A stretch of DNA of 40,515 bases, taken from contig MHGQ01000011.1 in the NCBI GenBank assembly GCA_001805645.1, positions 1 to 40,515 on the forward strand, written 5' to 3'. Of this stretch, positions 27,244 through 34,701 are shown one piece after another. The notes under the pieces were generated by a model, which was given only the letters and a program-made list of their open reading frames with translations, was not told where the DNA came from and searched no databases. The position numbers and the translations under genes are program-made. Source of the stretch: Omnitrophica WOR_2 bacterium RIFCSPHIGHO2_02_FULL_50_17 (GTDB lineage Bacteria > Omnitrophota > Gorgyraeia > Zapsychrales > Zapsychraceae). Numbering within the stretch: the first letter of the stretch is position 1; every line of letters starts with the position of its first letter.

Positions 27244-27631
27244 GGGCGCCTTTTTCTCCGTTGACAAAAAATTCGATTAACTTAGCCAATAAAAATTCTC
27301 CCTTGGGATCGAGGAATTCAAACTGCAGCCGTGTCTCATAAAGCATACCCTCCACCTTCTCGTGGGACTCAAGGACGCGGCCTTCCAAGTAGGTGGCCTC
27401 GGCCAGATAAGGGGTCTTTAATTCAAGTTCCATTTTTGTGCCGGGCTCAAACTTCTGGGAAGTCACAAAACACATCCCTCCTTTGCCGATATTCTTAAGC
27501 TGCGTCAACTCGAACTTGGTCTCCGGCCTTGCCTTATCAAAGTAGGAAAGTATAAAATTTCTCTCCAGGCGCGGATTTTGTCTGCGCTCTTTCTCGGTTT
27601 TATGCTGGAGTCTGTGCGTCTTTTTATACAT
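27236..27631 (-). CDS. PilZ-domain protein
   Basis: 131 residues. The N-terminal RRQNPRLERNF gives the RxxxR signature that binds cyclic di-GMP in PilZ proteins. The second motif, normally D/N-x-S-x-x-G, reads NIGKGG, with Gly for Ser. A beta barrel follows (about 45-115). Binding of c-di-GMP is plausible but the altered second motif leaves doubt. It lies between tRNA-Pro and hom, overlapping hom by 8 bp, and so shares the transcript of an amino acid biosynthesis operon, which is an unusual place for a PilZ gene. Confidence 0.85.
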   Translation of the reverse strand: MYKKTHRLQHKTEKERRQNPRLERNFILSYFDKARPETKFELTQLKNIGKGGMCFVTSQKFEPGTKMELELKTPYLAEATYLEGRVLESHEKVEGMLYETRLQFEFLDPKGEFLLAKLIEFFVNGEKGAHD

Positions 27632-27654
27632 GTCTTAGGGGTCTATCTCAAAAT

Positions 27655-27731
27655 TGGTCGGAGCGGCAGGTTTCGAACCTGCGACCTCTTGAACCCCATT
27701 CAAGTGCGCTAGCCAGCTGCGCTACGCTCCG
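27655..27731 (-). tRNA. tRNA-Pro (anticodon GGG)
   Basis: 77 nt on the minus strand. Acceptor CGGAGCG pairs with CGCTCCG. The anticodon stem-loop is CTTGA-ATGGGGT-TCAAG, and the T arm is CGCAG-GTTCGAAA-CCTGC-type. The discriminator is A and CCA is encoded. It ends 23 bp before the PilZ start codon and likely shares its transcript. Confidence 0.97.
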
Positions 27732-27751
27732 GTATATTCTAAGAGGCATTG

Positions 27752-27780
27752 ATTATACTATATTCCGAAAAACATGCAAA
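27752..27780 (-). promoter_or_regulatory. Promoter of tRNA-Pro and the threonine operon
   Basis: On the minus strand, TTTGCA (27780-27775), 17 bp, then a perfect TATAAT (27757-27752), about 20 bp before the tRNA 5' end. No other good promoter is seen before the PilZ gene, so it may serve the whole operon. Confidence 0.7.
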
Positions 27781-27822
27781 GGGGAAAGAAGGGAACAATC
27801 CCCCATGCAACGCCGACCCGCC

Positions 27823-28830
27823 TTATTCCGGCTTCATTTTTCTGGTCATGAGGTCTGTCAAGGCGAGCTTAGGCTTTTTGTGTTTATAAATGATCTGGTA
27901 AACTTCGTGGGTGATGGGCATAGGGACTTTATATTTCTGGCTTAAGCGGTAGACGGCCTTGACGGTTTCGACACCTTCGGCCACCATCTCCATGGATCCG
28001 ACAATTGTCCTAATGGGTTTTCCCAGACCTAATTGTTCGCCTACATAACGGTTCCGGCTCTGCGCGTTCATACACGTCGTGACCAAATCCCCTAGTCCTG
28101 TAAGCCCCCAAAAGGTTTTGACCTTGGCCCCCATGACCTTTCCTAAACGTGCCATCTCGGCCAAGCCGCGTGTCATAATGGCCGCCTTCGTATTGGTGCC
28201 CAATCCTAGACCGTCACAGACGCCGCAGGCGATGGCAATAATGTTCTTGATGCTGCCACCCAGCTCAACGCCGGTTATATCCGTATTTGTATAAATTCGG
28301 AAACTCTGCGAATTAAAAACAGCCTGAATCGTCTTGGCAAGTTGAACGTCGCGGGAGGCCACAACCGCCGTTGACGGAATACCCTTAGCCACCTCCATCG
28401 CAATGGTCGGCCCGGAAAGAACCGCTAAGTGCAGATTCCCTAACCGCTGATGGATCATCTCCGACATGCGCATGAGTTTTGTCGTTTCTATTCCCTTCGT
28501 GACGCTGAGGAAGGCCTTATGGGACAAAGGGACTCTTGTCTTTTGGATTCTTGTCATGACCTTTAAGGCATATTTTGACGGGACGGCAAAGACAATAAGA
28601 TCGCCCTTCTCCAAAGACGCCTCTAGGCAATCCACCACCTCCACGGTTTGCGGCAGACGTATCCCAGGCAGGAATCGCGGATTATAGCGGTTTTGGCGCA
28701 TCTGACGGACGTATTCGGGGAAAGGGCCCCAAAGGCTGACCGCATAGCCTTTTTGGGCAAGATAAACAGCCAGGGTGGTCCCCCATCCACCATCTCCGAT
28801 AACGGCTATATGTTGAATTTTGCGTATCAT
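27823..28830 (-). CDS. gpsA: Glycerol-3-phosphate dehydrogenase [NAD(P)+]
   Basis: 335 residues, normal length. The cofactor loop reads IGDGGWGTTLAVYLA (usual GAGSWGT). It has NRYNPRFLPG, VTKGIE, LSGPTIAMEVAKGIPS, the active-site SIKNIIAIACGVCDGLGLGTNTKAA and TCMNAQSRNRYVG. It reduces dihydroxyacetone phosphate to sn-glycerol 3-phosphate for phospholipid synthesis. Its start overlaps the glycosyltransferase gene by 4 bp. Confidence 0.96.
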   Translation of the reverse strand: MIRKIQHIAVIGDGGWGTTLAVYLAQKGYAVSLWGPFPEYVRQMRQNRYNPRFLPGIRLPQTVEVVDCLEASLEKGDLIVFAVPSKYALKVMTRIQKTRVPLSHKAFLSVTKGIETTKLMRMSEMIHQRLGNLHLAVLSGPTIAMEVAKGIPSTAVVASRDVQLAKTIQAVFNSQSFRIYTNTDITGVELGGSIKNIIAIACGVCDGLGLGTNTKAAIMTRGLAEMARLGKVMGAKVKTFWGLTGLGDLVTTCMNAQSRNRYVGEQLGLGKPIRTIVGSMEMVAEGVETVKAVYRLSQKYKVPMPITHEVYQIIYKHKKPKLALTDLMTRKMKPE

Positions 28831-29531
28831 TGCCAGACAAAAATCTCCCGGAATACCTCAAACATGTACGCGGCGCCCCAGCGTAAAATCTGCAGTTTGC
28901 GCTCTCCCCCTTCGCGGCCAGGCTCGTCGCCGGGGATATCGGCGCATTTCAATCTCCGTTTGGCGCAGCGAATCGACAACAGCGGTTCCCAACTGATATT
29001 TGTTTTAAACAATTTTTCCTCAAAGGCATAACTTGAATCTTTATCAAGGCCCAATTCCGAGATCAGGCTTGTTCGATATGCCCGATAAATAACCATGGCA
29101 TCCGTATAGTGCCCCCCATGGAGAAGATTGATAAGATTTGTAAAAAGCCAATTGCCGAAAGCCGTGACGGGATCGTCATCGTAGCTCTTGGCGCCTTTGG
29201 CATAACGCGAGACGATGACCATGTCATAGCCCTCCTTCATTTTTTCGACACACTCAGGAATAAGTTCCGGGATGGAATTGCCATCGGGACTAAATGTCAG
29301 GAGGACATCGCCTCTGACATGGGGCAAGGCCTCCATATACGCATAGCGCATGCCTTTTTTTTGCTGAATGACCACGTCATACCCTTGTTGGCGCGCATAG
29401 TCAACCGTCCCATCCGTGGACTGGCCGTCTACGATGAGAATCTGATCGCACCATTCAGGCTTAATCCGGGGCATGATGGTTTTCATCCCATCAATTTCGT
29501 TTAACGTAGGAATAAGGAGGGTAACTTTCAT
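28827..29531 (-). CDS. Family 2 glycosyltransferase
   Basis: 234 residues from the ATG at 29531, which has AGGA 5-9 nt before it. An ATG 27 nt further upstream overlaps a TATAAT-like sequence and is less likely. The GT-A fold begins MKVTLLIPTLNE, with ILIVDGQSTDGT and the acidic FSPDGNS as the metal/UDP site. It resembles dolichol-phosphate-mannose-synthase-like enzymes. It has no membrane helices, so the product may be a polyprenyl-phosphate sugar or a glycan made at the membrane face. The substrate is not predictable. Confidence 0.88.
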   Translation of the reverse strand: MKVTLLIPTLNEIDGMKTIMPRIKPEWCDQILIVDGQSTDGTVDYARQQGYDVVIQQKKGMRYAYMEALPHVRGDVLLTFSPDGNSIPELIPECVEKMKEGYDMVIVSRYAKGAKSYDDDPVTAFGNWLFTNLINLLHGGHYTDAMVIYRAYRTSLISELGLDKDSSYAFEEKLFKTNISWEPLLSIRCAKRRLKCADIPGDEPGREGGERKLQILRWGAAYMFEVFREIFVWQ

Positions 29532-29583
29532 TTCTTCCTTTTTGGATGTATTATACATACTGGTCTTTAAATGTATATCGATT

Positions 29584-29621
29584 TTTAAAGACTTTAAACA
29601 CCGCTGAAACGCCGCTGAAAC
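29584..29621. repeat. Palindrome and 11-bp tandem repeat upstream of tRNA promoter
   Basis: TTTAAAG-A-CTTTAAA (29584-29598) is a perfect dyad. Next come two CCGCTGAAAC copies (29601-29610 and 29612-29621) at 11-bp period, ending 3 bp before the -35 box of the tRNA operon. They lie between divergent genes. Confidence 0.6.
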
Positions 29622-29623
29622 TC

Positions 29624-29652
29624 TTTACAGCTTTTTGGAAATCTGTTATATT
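29624..29652 (+). promoter_or_regulatory. Promoter of the tRNA-Thr/Tyr/Gly-pfk transcript
   Basis: TTTACA (29624-29629), 17 bp, TATATT (29647-29652). Start near 29659. A hairpin, TTCAGCTGGC (29661-29670) with GCCAGTTGAA (29674-29683), would form in the 5' leader just before tRNA-Thr. Confidence 0.75.
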
Positions 29653-29688
29653 GATGTTTCTTCAGCTGGCTCTGCCAGTTGAAGATAT

Positions 29689-29761
29689 GCCGATGTAGCT
29701 CAGTTGGTAGAGCAGCTGATTTGTAATCAGCGGGTCGGGGGTTCGATTCCTCTCATCGGCT
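29689..29761 (+). tRNA. tRNA-Thr (anticodon TGT)
   Basis: 73 nt. Acceptor GCCGATG pairs with CATCGGC. The anticodon stem-loop is GCTGA-TTTGTAA-TCAGC; the T loop is TTCGATT. The discriminator is T. The next bases are TCA, so CCA is not encoded, unlike the other three tRNAs in the window. Confidence 0.97.
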
Positions 29762-29804
29762 TCATGAGCTTTTAGGTGATAAGTTTAAGGTTATAAGACT
29801 TGAA

Positions 29805-29860
29805 AGGGCAGTATTCACATTTACAATGTTTTTATTTAGATAGAATGTGAATCCTGCCCT
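29805..29860. repeat. 56-bp inverted repeat between tRNA genes
   Basis: AGGGCAG (29805-29811) and ATTCACATT (29813-29821) pair with AATGTGAAT (29844-29852) and CTGCCCT (29854-29860), giving a 17-bp stem with one mismatch and a 22-base AT-rich loop. No T tract follows on either strand, so it is not a standard terminator. Confidence 0.75.
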
Positions 29861-29890
29861 AATTACCACAATTTCAATCCGGAGAAATTA

Positions 29891-29976
29891 GGGCAGATAC
29901 CCAAGTGGCCAACGGGGACAGACTGTAAATCTGTTGCGCTTGCGCTTCGGGGGTTCGAATCCTCCTCTGCCCACCA
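29891..29976 (+). tRNA. tRNA-Tyr (anticodon GTA)
   Basis: 86 nt with a long variable arm, as in bacterial class II tRNA-Tyr. Acceptor GGGCAGA pairs with TCTGCCC. The anticodon stem-loop is ACAGA-CTGTAAA-TCTGT. CCA is encoded (29974-29976). Confidence 0.97.
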
Positions 29977-30064
29977 TAAAATTCGAATCCGGGATGAAAG
30001 ACCGAGAAGTGGGAGATAGAAAATCGCTTTTCCATTTTCGCTTTTCAATCTTCGATAAAATTCT

Positions 30065-30138
30065 GCGGGAGTAGTTCAGTGGTAGAACTCAAGCCTTCCA
30101 AGCTTGTAGCGGGGGTTCGATTCCCCTCTCCCGCTCCA
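30065..30138 (+). tRNA. tRNA-Gly (anticodon TCC)
   Basis: 74 nt. Acceptor GCGGGAG pairs with CTCCCGC. The anticodon stem-loop is CAAGC-CTTCCAA-GCTTG; T loop TTCGATT. CCA is encoded (30136-30138). The pfk ATG follows after 21 bp. Confidence 0.97.
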
Positions 30139-30159
30139 TAAAAAAAGGAGTTATCGGCA

Positions 30160-31365
30160 ATGAAAAGAATCGGTATCCTGACAAGCGGCGGCGACTGCGG
30201 CGGGCTTAATGCCGTGATCAAAGGCGCCGCGCAGATGGCTGCGAAATTAGGCATCTCCTCTTTTGTCATCCCCAACGGTTATGCCGGTCTCTATAATCTC
30301 GTTGATTTCGATTCCCTCGTTGAATTAACGACGGACCGTTGCGACCTCATCGACTGCAATCTGGCCGGTTCCGAGGCCGGACATTCCCGGGTTAAAATCA
30401 AAACGATCGAAGACCCTCAAAAGTACGCACGGATCAAAAAAGGCCTCGAAAAATTCCGCATCGACGGCCTCGTGATCAGCGGCGGCGATGATTCGGGGAG
30501 TGTCATGGTCGATCTATCCGCCCAGGGGATTAAATGCATTCACGCCCCCAAGACCATGGATTTGGACTTGCAGACCTATTCGGTCGGTTTTGATTCGACG
30601 GCCAATCGCATCGCCAGCTTTGCCGAAGATTTAAAAACAACAGGCAGAACACATAACCGCATCTTGGTCATGGAAGTCTTCGGGCGTTACGCCGGCCACA
30701 CGGCCTTTCGTGCCGGCATCGCGGCCGATGCCGACGCCATCCTAATTCCGGAAATCCCGACGGATTTTGACGTGCTCTATACCCATTGCAAAGAAAGATA
30801 TTTCCACCGCATCGCCGCCAGTGATGTCAAAGCCGGGACATATTTGATCCTTGTCGCGGAAGGGCTTAAGGATGCCAGCGGCAAGGAACTGGTCGATGAA
30901 ACCGCTGGGGTCGATGCCTTCGGCCATAAGCGGCTCGCCGGTGCGGGCAAATACGTATGCGATCAGTTGACCCAACGCTTTAAAAACGATTCTGAAATCA
31001 TAAAACTTATGCAGCGCGAGAAAATGTACGTCAAAGGCCTGAACGAAATCCCTGAAGTCCGCGCGGTCACGCCGGGGCATTTGGTCCGCTGCGGGCATTC
31101 TTCCGTTTATGACGTCAATTTCGGCAAAGAGGCCGGCGCCGCCGCGGTCATCCTTCTTAAAGATAATCTCTCCGGAGTCACCGTTACCGGTATCGCCGGC
31201 GGCAAGATCCAATACATGGAAACCGCCGCGGCCATCAAGCAACGTCATGTGGACCTGGCCGTCGTTGCCCTTCACGAACAAATGGGGACATGCTTCGGGC
31301 GGAAACCACAACCAGCCGCATTTGATTACCTCAAACAAGAAAACGCCGTTGAACGGTTTCTCTAG
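30160..31365 (+). CDS. pfkA: 6-phosphofructokinase, probably PPi-dependent
   Basis: 401 residues. The family signature starts MKRIGILTSGGDCGGLNAVI. Two diagnostic sites point to pyrophosphate as donor: Asp111 in GGDDS (ATP enzymes have GGDGS) and Lys131 in PKTMDLD (ATP enzymes have PGTIDND). The catalytic motif TIDND reads TMDLD, keeping both aspartates but replacing Asn by Leu. MEVFGRYAGHTA and LVAEGLKD are also typical. It phosphorylates fructose 6-phosphate, reversibly if PPi-dependent. GGAG about 10 nt before the ATG is the ribosome site. It lies directly behind three tRNA genes and probably shares their transcript. Confidence 0.93.
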   Translation: MKRIGILTSGGDCGGLNAVIKGAAQMAAKLGISSFVIPNGYAGLYNLVDFDSLVELTTDRCDLIDCNLAGSEAGHSRVKIKTIEDPQKYARIKKGLEKFRIDGLVISGGDDSGSVMVDLSAQGIKCIHAPKTMDLDLQTYSVGFDSTANRIASFAEDLKTTGRTHNRILVMEVFGRYAGHTAFRAGIAADADAILIPEIPTDFDVLYTHCKERYFHRIAASDVKAGTYLILVAEGLKDASGKELVDETAGVDAFGHKRLAGAGKYVCDQLTQRFKNDSEIIKLMQREKMYVKGLNEIPEVRAVTPGHLVRCGHSSVYDVNFGKEAGAAAVILLKDNLSGVTVTGIAGGKIQYMETAAAIKQRHVDLAVVALHEQMGTCFGRKPQPAAFDYLKQENAVERFL

Positions 31366-31372
31366 TTCCTTA

Positions 31373-32797
31373 ATGCATCCGGAAACAGTCAAAAAAATCG
31401 GCGTTACCGTCTTCTTGGGATTGCTGACAATCTCGGCTTTTCTGATTCGATTAGAAAACTTCAAGAACTCCCCCGCCCGTTCCATTGATGAGATCGTCTA
31501 TTACCGGATGGGAAAGCAGATCCTTCAGGAAGGGATCTCGGGATACAACACCATTCCCTACGGACGGGAGATGGCGGCGACAGGACGTCCTTTGCCTCCC
31601 TATTTCTTCGAACCACTGTTTAAACATCCTCCCCTTTTTACATTCCTGATAACATTATCCATGAAAATATTCGGGCCCCTGCTGGTCTCGGCCGAATATA
31701 TCTCCCTTCTGTTCGGCGTTTTCTTGATTCCCCTGGTGTACATTTTAGGGGCTCTTTTGTTCAACCGGCGAATCGGCCTTTTGTCAGCCTTTTTCCTCTG
31801 GATCGATCCTGTAACGATCATATGCTCACAAAAAGTCTGGATGGAAACAACCGTGGCCTTTTTCACCCTTTTATCCGCTGTCTTTTTCGCAAAGGGAATA
31901 AAATCAAATAGTGACTGGTTTTTTATTTTAAGCGGACTCTCCAGCGGGTTGGCCGTCAATACAAAATATCCGGGCATTTTAATTACCGTGGCATTTGTTT
32001 TCTACGCTTCTTTCTATGACAAAGATCTCTTTTGTAACCGGAAATTCCAAATAAGCCTCGCATTGCCTTTCTTCTCCCTCCTGCCATGGATGTATTGGAA
32101 TTACCGGGTTTATGGGTTAAAATCCATACCCCAACACGAGGAAATAAACGCGTTATTTAAAATATTTCCAGCGAAATGGACTCTTGTATTTCTGGTTGGA
32201 ATAATCCTGACAGCGGTTTTGTGGCTGAAAGAAAGATTTTCTCATCAAGGCAACGCCGCGCGGCCGGCTACAGAACCTCTTCCCCCAAGTTCATTGAAAA
32301 AAATAAGCATCCTGTTCTTACTCTTCCTGGGGATTTTCCTCAGAGACAATCTATTGCACAGCCTCCAATTCAATCATCTGCCCTTTGTTTCGTGGGCGGG
32401 AGGCGTTATTTATGCCGGCGGATCTTCCTTATTCTATATCGGAAGATTAATAGAATATTCATTTTTGTACGCCCTGGCGTTTATCGCCCTGCTCATTTAC
32501 CGGTCTGGCCATGACCCGGAAGTCGCCCTCTTGCGCAGTTCAGCCTTCATTATCCTTATCTTTTATATAATGTGGGGCAACTACCAATCCCGCTATATTC
32601 TTGCGGCCATCCCTTTTCTCGTCATCCTGGGAGTGCACTTTTGGACAGAAAATTTTGAGAAAGCCAGATCTCTAAAAAGCCGGTTGGTATATGTCTTGGG
32701 AGCGGGAGGATGGACGGCGGTGATGATTTATACCGTTGCCAAAACTTATGCGATCGATCTTCTGCTAAGCTATCCTAATGATATGTGCTATTTTTAA
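31373..32797 (+). CDS. GT-C membrane glycosyltransferase (PMT/ArnT-like)
   Basis: 474 residues from the ATG at 31373, 7 bp after the pfk stop; in-frame starts further upstream lie inside pfk. About ten membrane segments. The first extracytoplasmic loop contains SIDEIVYYRMGKQ with the acidic pair expected of the catalytic loop, then FKHPPLFTFLITLSMKIFGP, a hallmark of PMT_2/GT39-83 enzymes. Such proteins use polyprenyl-phosphate sugars to glycosylate lipids or proteins on the outer face of the membrane. It begins the glycan region and is followed, on the opposite strand, by the epimerase gene. Confidence 0.88.
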   Translation: MHPETVKKIGVTVFLGLLTISAFLIRLENFKNSPARSIDEIVYYRMGKQILQEGISGYNTIPYGREMAATGRPLPPYFFEPLFKHPPLFTFLITLSMKIFGPLLVSAEYISLLFGVFLIPLVYILGALLFNRRIGLLSAFFLWIDPVTIICSQKVWMETTVAFFTLLSAVFFAKGIKSNSDWFFILSGLSSGLAVNTKYPGILITVAFVFYASFYDKDLFCNRKFQISLALPFFSLLPWMYWNYRVYGLKSIPQHEEINALFKIFPAKWTLVFLVGIILTAVLWLKERFSHQGNAARPATEPLPPSSLKKISILFLLFLGIFLRDNLLHSLQFNHLPFVSWAGGVIYAGGSSLFYIGRLIEYSFLYALAFIALLIYRSGHDPEVALLRSSAFIILIFYIMWGNYQSRYILAAIPFLVILGVHFWTENFEKARSLKSRLVYVLGAGGWTAVMIYTVAKTYAIDLLLSYPNDMCYF

Positions 32798-32813
32798 TTG
32801 GTGTCCATAGCCC

Positions 32814-33884
32814 TTAACCCTCGCCAACGACTTTGGCAAGCCTTGAAAAATGCGCATCAATCCACTGGCTGGTATCAGTGATGATATCTTCCAGCGATTT
32901 TTGAGGCAACCATCCGGTAGATGCCCGGACAAAAGAATTATCCGCCATATAAATCCGAATGTCGCAAGGACGCGTCTCCGGGACGGAAATCGTTGGGAGG
33001 GATACCTTAGTAATCGAGGAAACCATAGCGGTTAATTCCAGAAGCGAAAAAGAATTCCGCCGCCCGCCCCCCACATTGAACAGTTGACGACTAACCTGAT
33101 CCATTTGATTAATTTCAAGCAAAATGAGCTCACAGACGTCATCGATATGAAGGGCATCACGGGTTTGCTTCCCTGTTCCTCCATAACCAATATAACTAAG
33201 GGATCCCTTGTATTTATGCCTGATGACCCAGAAACCAACCACCCCCTGATCTTCCTTGCCCATTTGCCATGGGCCGGCGATGATCCCAAAACGGTTAATA
33301 ACACCCCGCAGTTGAAACATATCTAAATACTCCATGATCAAGTGCTCAGAACACAGCTTGGTTGCGCCATAAAACGAACGCACACCCTGCAAAGGGAACT
33401 GATGCGTAACCCCCTCATAACTATGCCCCACTCCGAAAGCATCTTTTTTCCAATCATATCGTGTCGGAAGCTCCTCCCACGGGATTTGCTCCAACCCGGC
33501 AATAGGATAAACCCGGCTGGTCGACAGGAATATAAAATCCGCCCGGCATCGTCGGGCGAGTTCCAAGCAATGAAAGGTGCCTATCAAGTTGGAATGAAGG
33601 GCGCGCAAGGGCTGTTCATGAGAAACCAGGACAGAAGGTTCGCCGGCGCAGTCGATAATCAGTCCGACATCCCCGAGCCGTGCCAAATGTCTTGGGTTGG
33701 CGACATCCCCTTTAATAAAGGAAATCCCGTGGTCTTTCAGGCGGGCGATATTCATCCGGGTGCCGCGACGCTGCAAGTTATCCAAACAAAGAATACGGCA
33801 ATCCGGCAGATGTTTTTTCAGGAAAATCGCCAGGTTCGACCCGACAAATCCAGCCCCGCCCGTAATGAGAAGGTTTTTTTTCAT
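32814..33884 (-). CDS. NAD-dependent epimerase, CDP-paratose 2-epimerase-like
   Basis: 356 residues from the ATG at 33884, which overlaps the GT2 stop by 4 bp; upstream in-frame codons lie in that gene. It is an extended short-chain dehydrogenase. The NAD loop is ITGGAGFVGSN, the catalytic Ser-Tyr-Lys set includes STSRVYPI and SFYGATKLCSE, and DNLQRRGTRMN and IIDCAGEPSVL are most like CDP-paratose/CDP-tyvelose epimerases. The DUF-free C-terminus ends FSRLAKVVGEG. It would epimerise a nucleotide-bound sugar for surface glycan synthesis. A second copy of its tail lies at 36133-36176. Confidence 0.9.
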   Translation of the reverse strand: MKKNLLITGGAGFVGSNLAIFLKKHLPDCRILCLDNLQRRGTRMNIARLKDHGISFIKGDVANPRHLARLGDVGLIIDCAGEPSVLVSHEQPLRALHSNLIGTFHCLELARRCRADFIFLSTSRVYPIAGLEQIPWEELPTRYDWKKDAFGVGHSYEGVTHQFPLQGVRSFYGATKLCSEHLIMEYLDMFQLRGVINRFGIIAGPWQMGKEDQGVVGFWVIRHKYKGSLSYIGYGGTGKQTRDALHIDDVCELILLEINQMDQVSRQLFNVGGGRRNSFSLLELTAMVSSITKVSLPTISVPETRPCDIRIYMADNSFVRASTGWLPQKSLEDIITDTSQWIDAHFSRLAKVVGEG

Positions 33885-34618
33885 GATTTCCGATAATCGC
33901 TCCCGCACAAAAGCTTTTCCAAGAGTACATACATGATGATGAAAAAATATCTGCTGCCCATTTCCTGCAGCTTGAGGCTTGTTTTGCCTCTGCGGCGTTC
34001 GCGCCAACTGGTCGCAATGACTTCATAACTATACCCGCGAACAATGGCCTTCAGAGGCAACTCCACCGTAACGTTAAAATGCCGGGACAAGATCGGCTTA
34101 ATCCCGTCTATGGCTTTTCGGGAATAGCACTTAAAAGCATTCGTCGTATCGTTGTAGCCGATTCCAAAAAAAATACCGATAAACCTATTAACGATTCGGT
34201 TTAAGATCAATTTAAGAAGAGGATACCCCTCCACGACCGTCCCCTTTCCCCATCGCGACCCGAAACAGCAGTCATATCCGCTCTCGACCTTACGAATATA
34301 TTGGACCATGTCCCTGGGATCATCCGAGGCATCTGCCATGGTGATGATCGCCATATCGCCTTTATATTCCTCCAGTCCTTTCCGGATGGCGTTGCCGAAC
34401 CCGTAGGGAGGCTTATTATTAATCATACGGATGCGCGAATCATGAATGCCCATGGCGCAAACGATTTGTTCAGTGCGGTCAGTTCCTCCGTCATTGACAA
34501 CAATAATCTCATAGTCAAAAGAATGCGTGGCAAATTCCTTACGGATACCGACGACTGTATCTTGAATATTCAACTCCTCATTTTTGCTGGGAATGATTAC
34601 GGATACGAAACGAGCCAT
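33881..34618 (-). CDS. Family 2 glycosyltransferase, DPM1/ArnC-like
   Basis: 245 residues from the ATG at 34618, chosen because AGGGAT lies about 8 nt before it; an ATG 39 nt further upstream lacks a better site. GT-A fold with VSVIIPSKNEE, IIVVNDGGTDRTE and the metal site MADASDD. FGSRWGKGT and a late basic RERRRGKTSLKL stretch match polyprenyl-phosphate sugar synthases. A C-terminal hydrophobic stretch (about 220-235) may touch the membrane. It likely makes a lipid-linked monosaccharide for the GT-C enzymes nearby. It overlaps the epimerase gene by 4 bp. Confidence 0.9.
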   Translation of the reverse strand: MARFVSVIIPSKNEELNIQDTVVGIRKEFATHSFDYEIIVVNDGGTDRTEQIVCAMGIHDSRIRMINNKPPYGFGNAIRKGLEEYKGDMAIITMADASDDPRDMVQYIRKVESGYDCCFGSRWGKGTVVEGYPLLKLILNRIVNRFIGIFFGIGYNDTTNAFKCYSRKAIDGIKPILSRHFNVTVELPLKAIVRGYSYEVIATSWRERRRGKTSLKLQEMGSRYFFIIMYVLLEKLLCGSDYRKS

Positions 34619-34701
34619 TCTTTTATCCCTTTCTGGCAAATCCCGAGAGAATCCCAAGGGAATCCTTGCGTTGCCTGCTCTTCTCTGTTAATGTGAAAAA
34701 A

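Noticed and set aside
31109-31372. Longer start for the GT-C gene inside pfk
   Set aside because: The extra N-terminus is a low-complexity shadow of pfk; the ATG at 31373 begins directly before the first membrane segment.
32814-34007. Longer starts for the epimerase inside the GT2 gene
   Set aside because: The added 41 residues come from a frame shadow of the transferase and precede the NAD-binding Rossmann start MKKNLLITGG.
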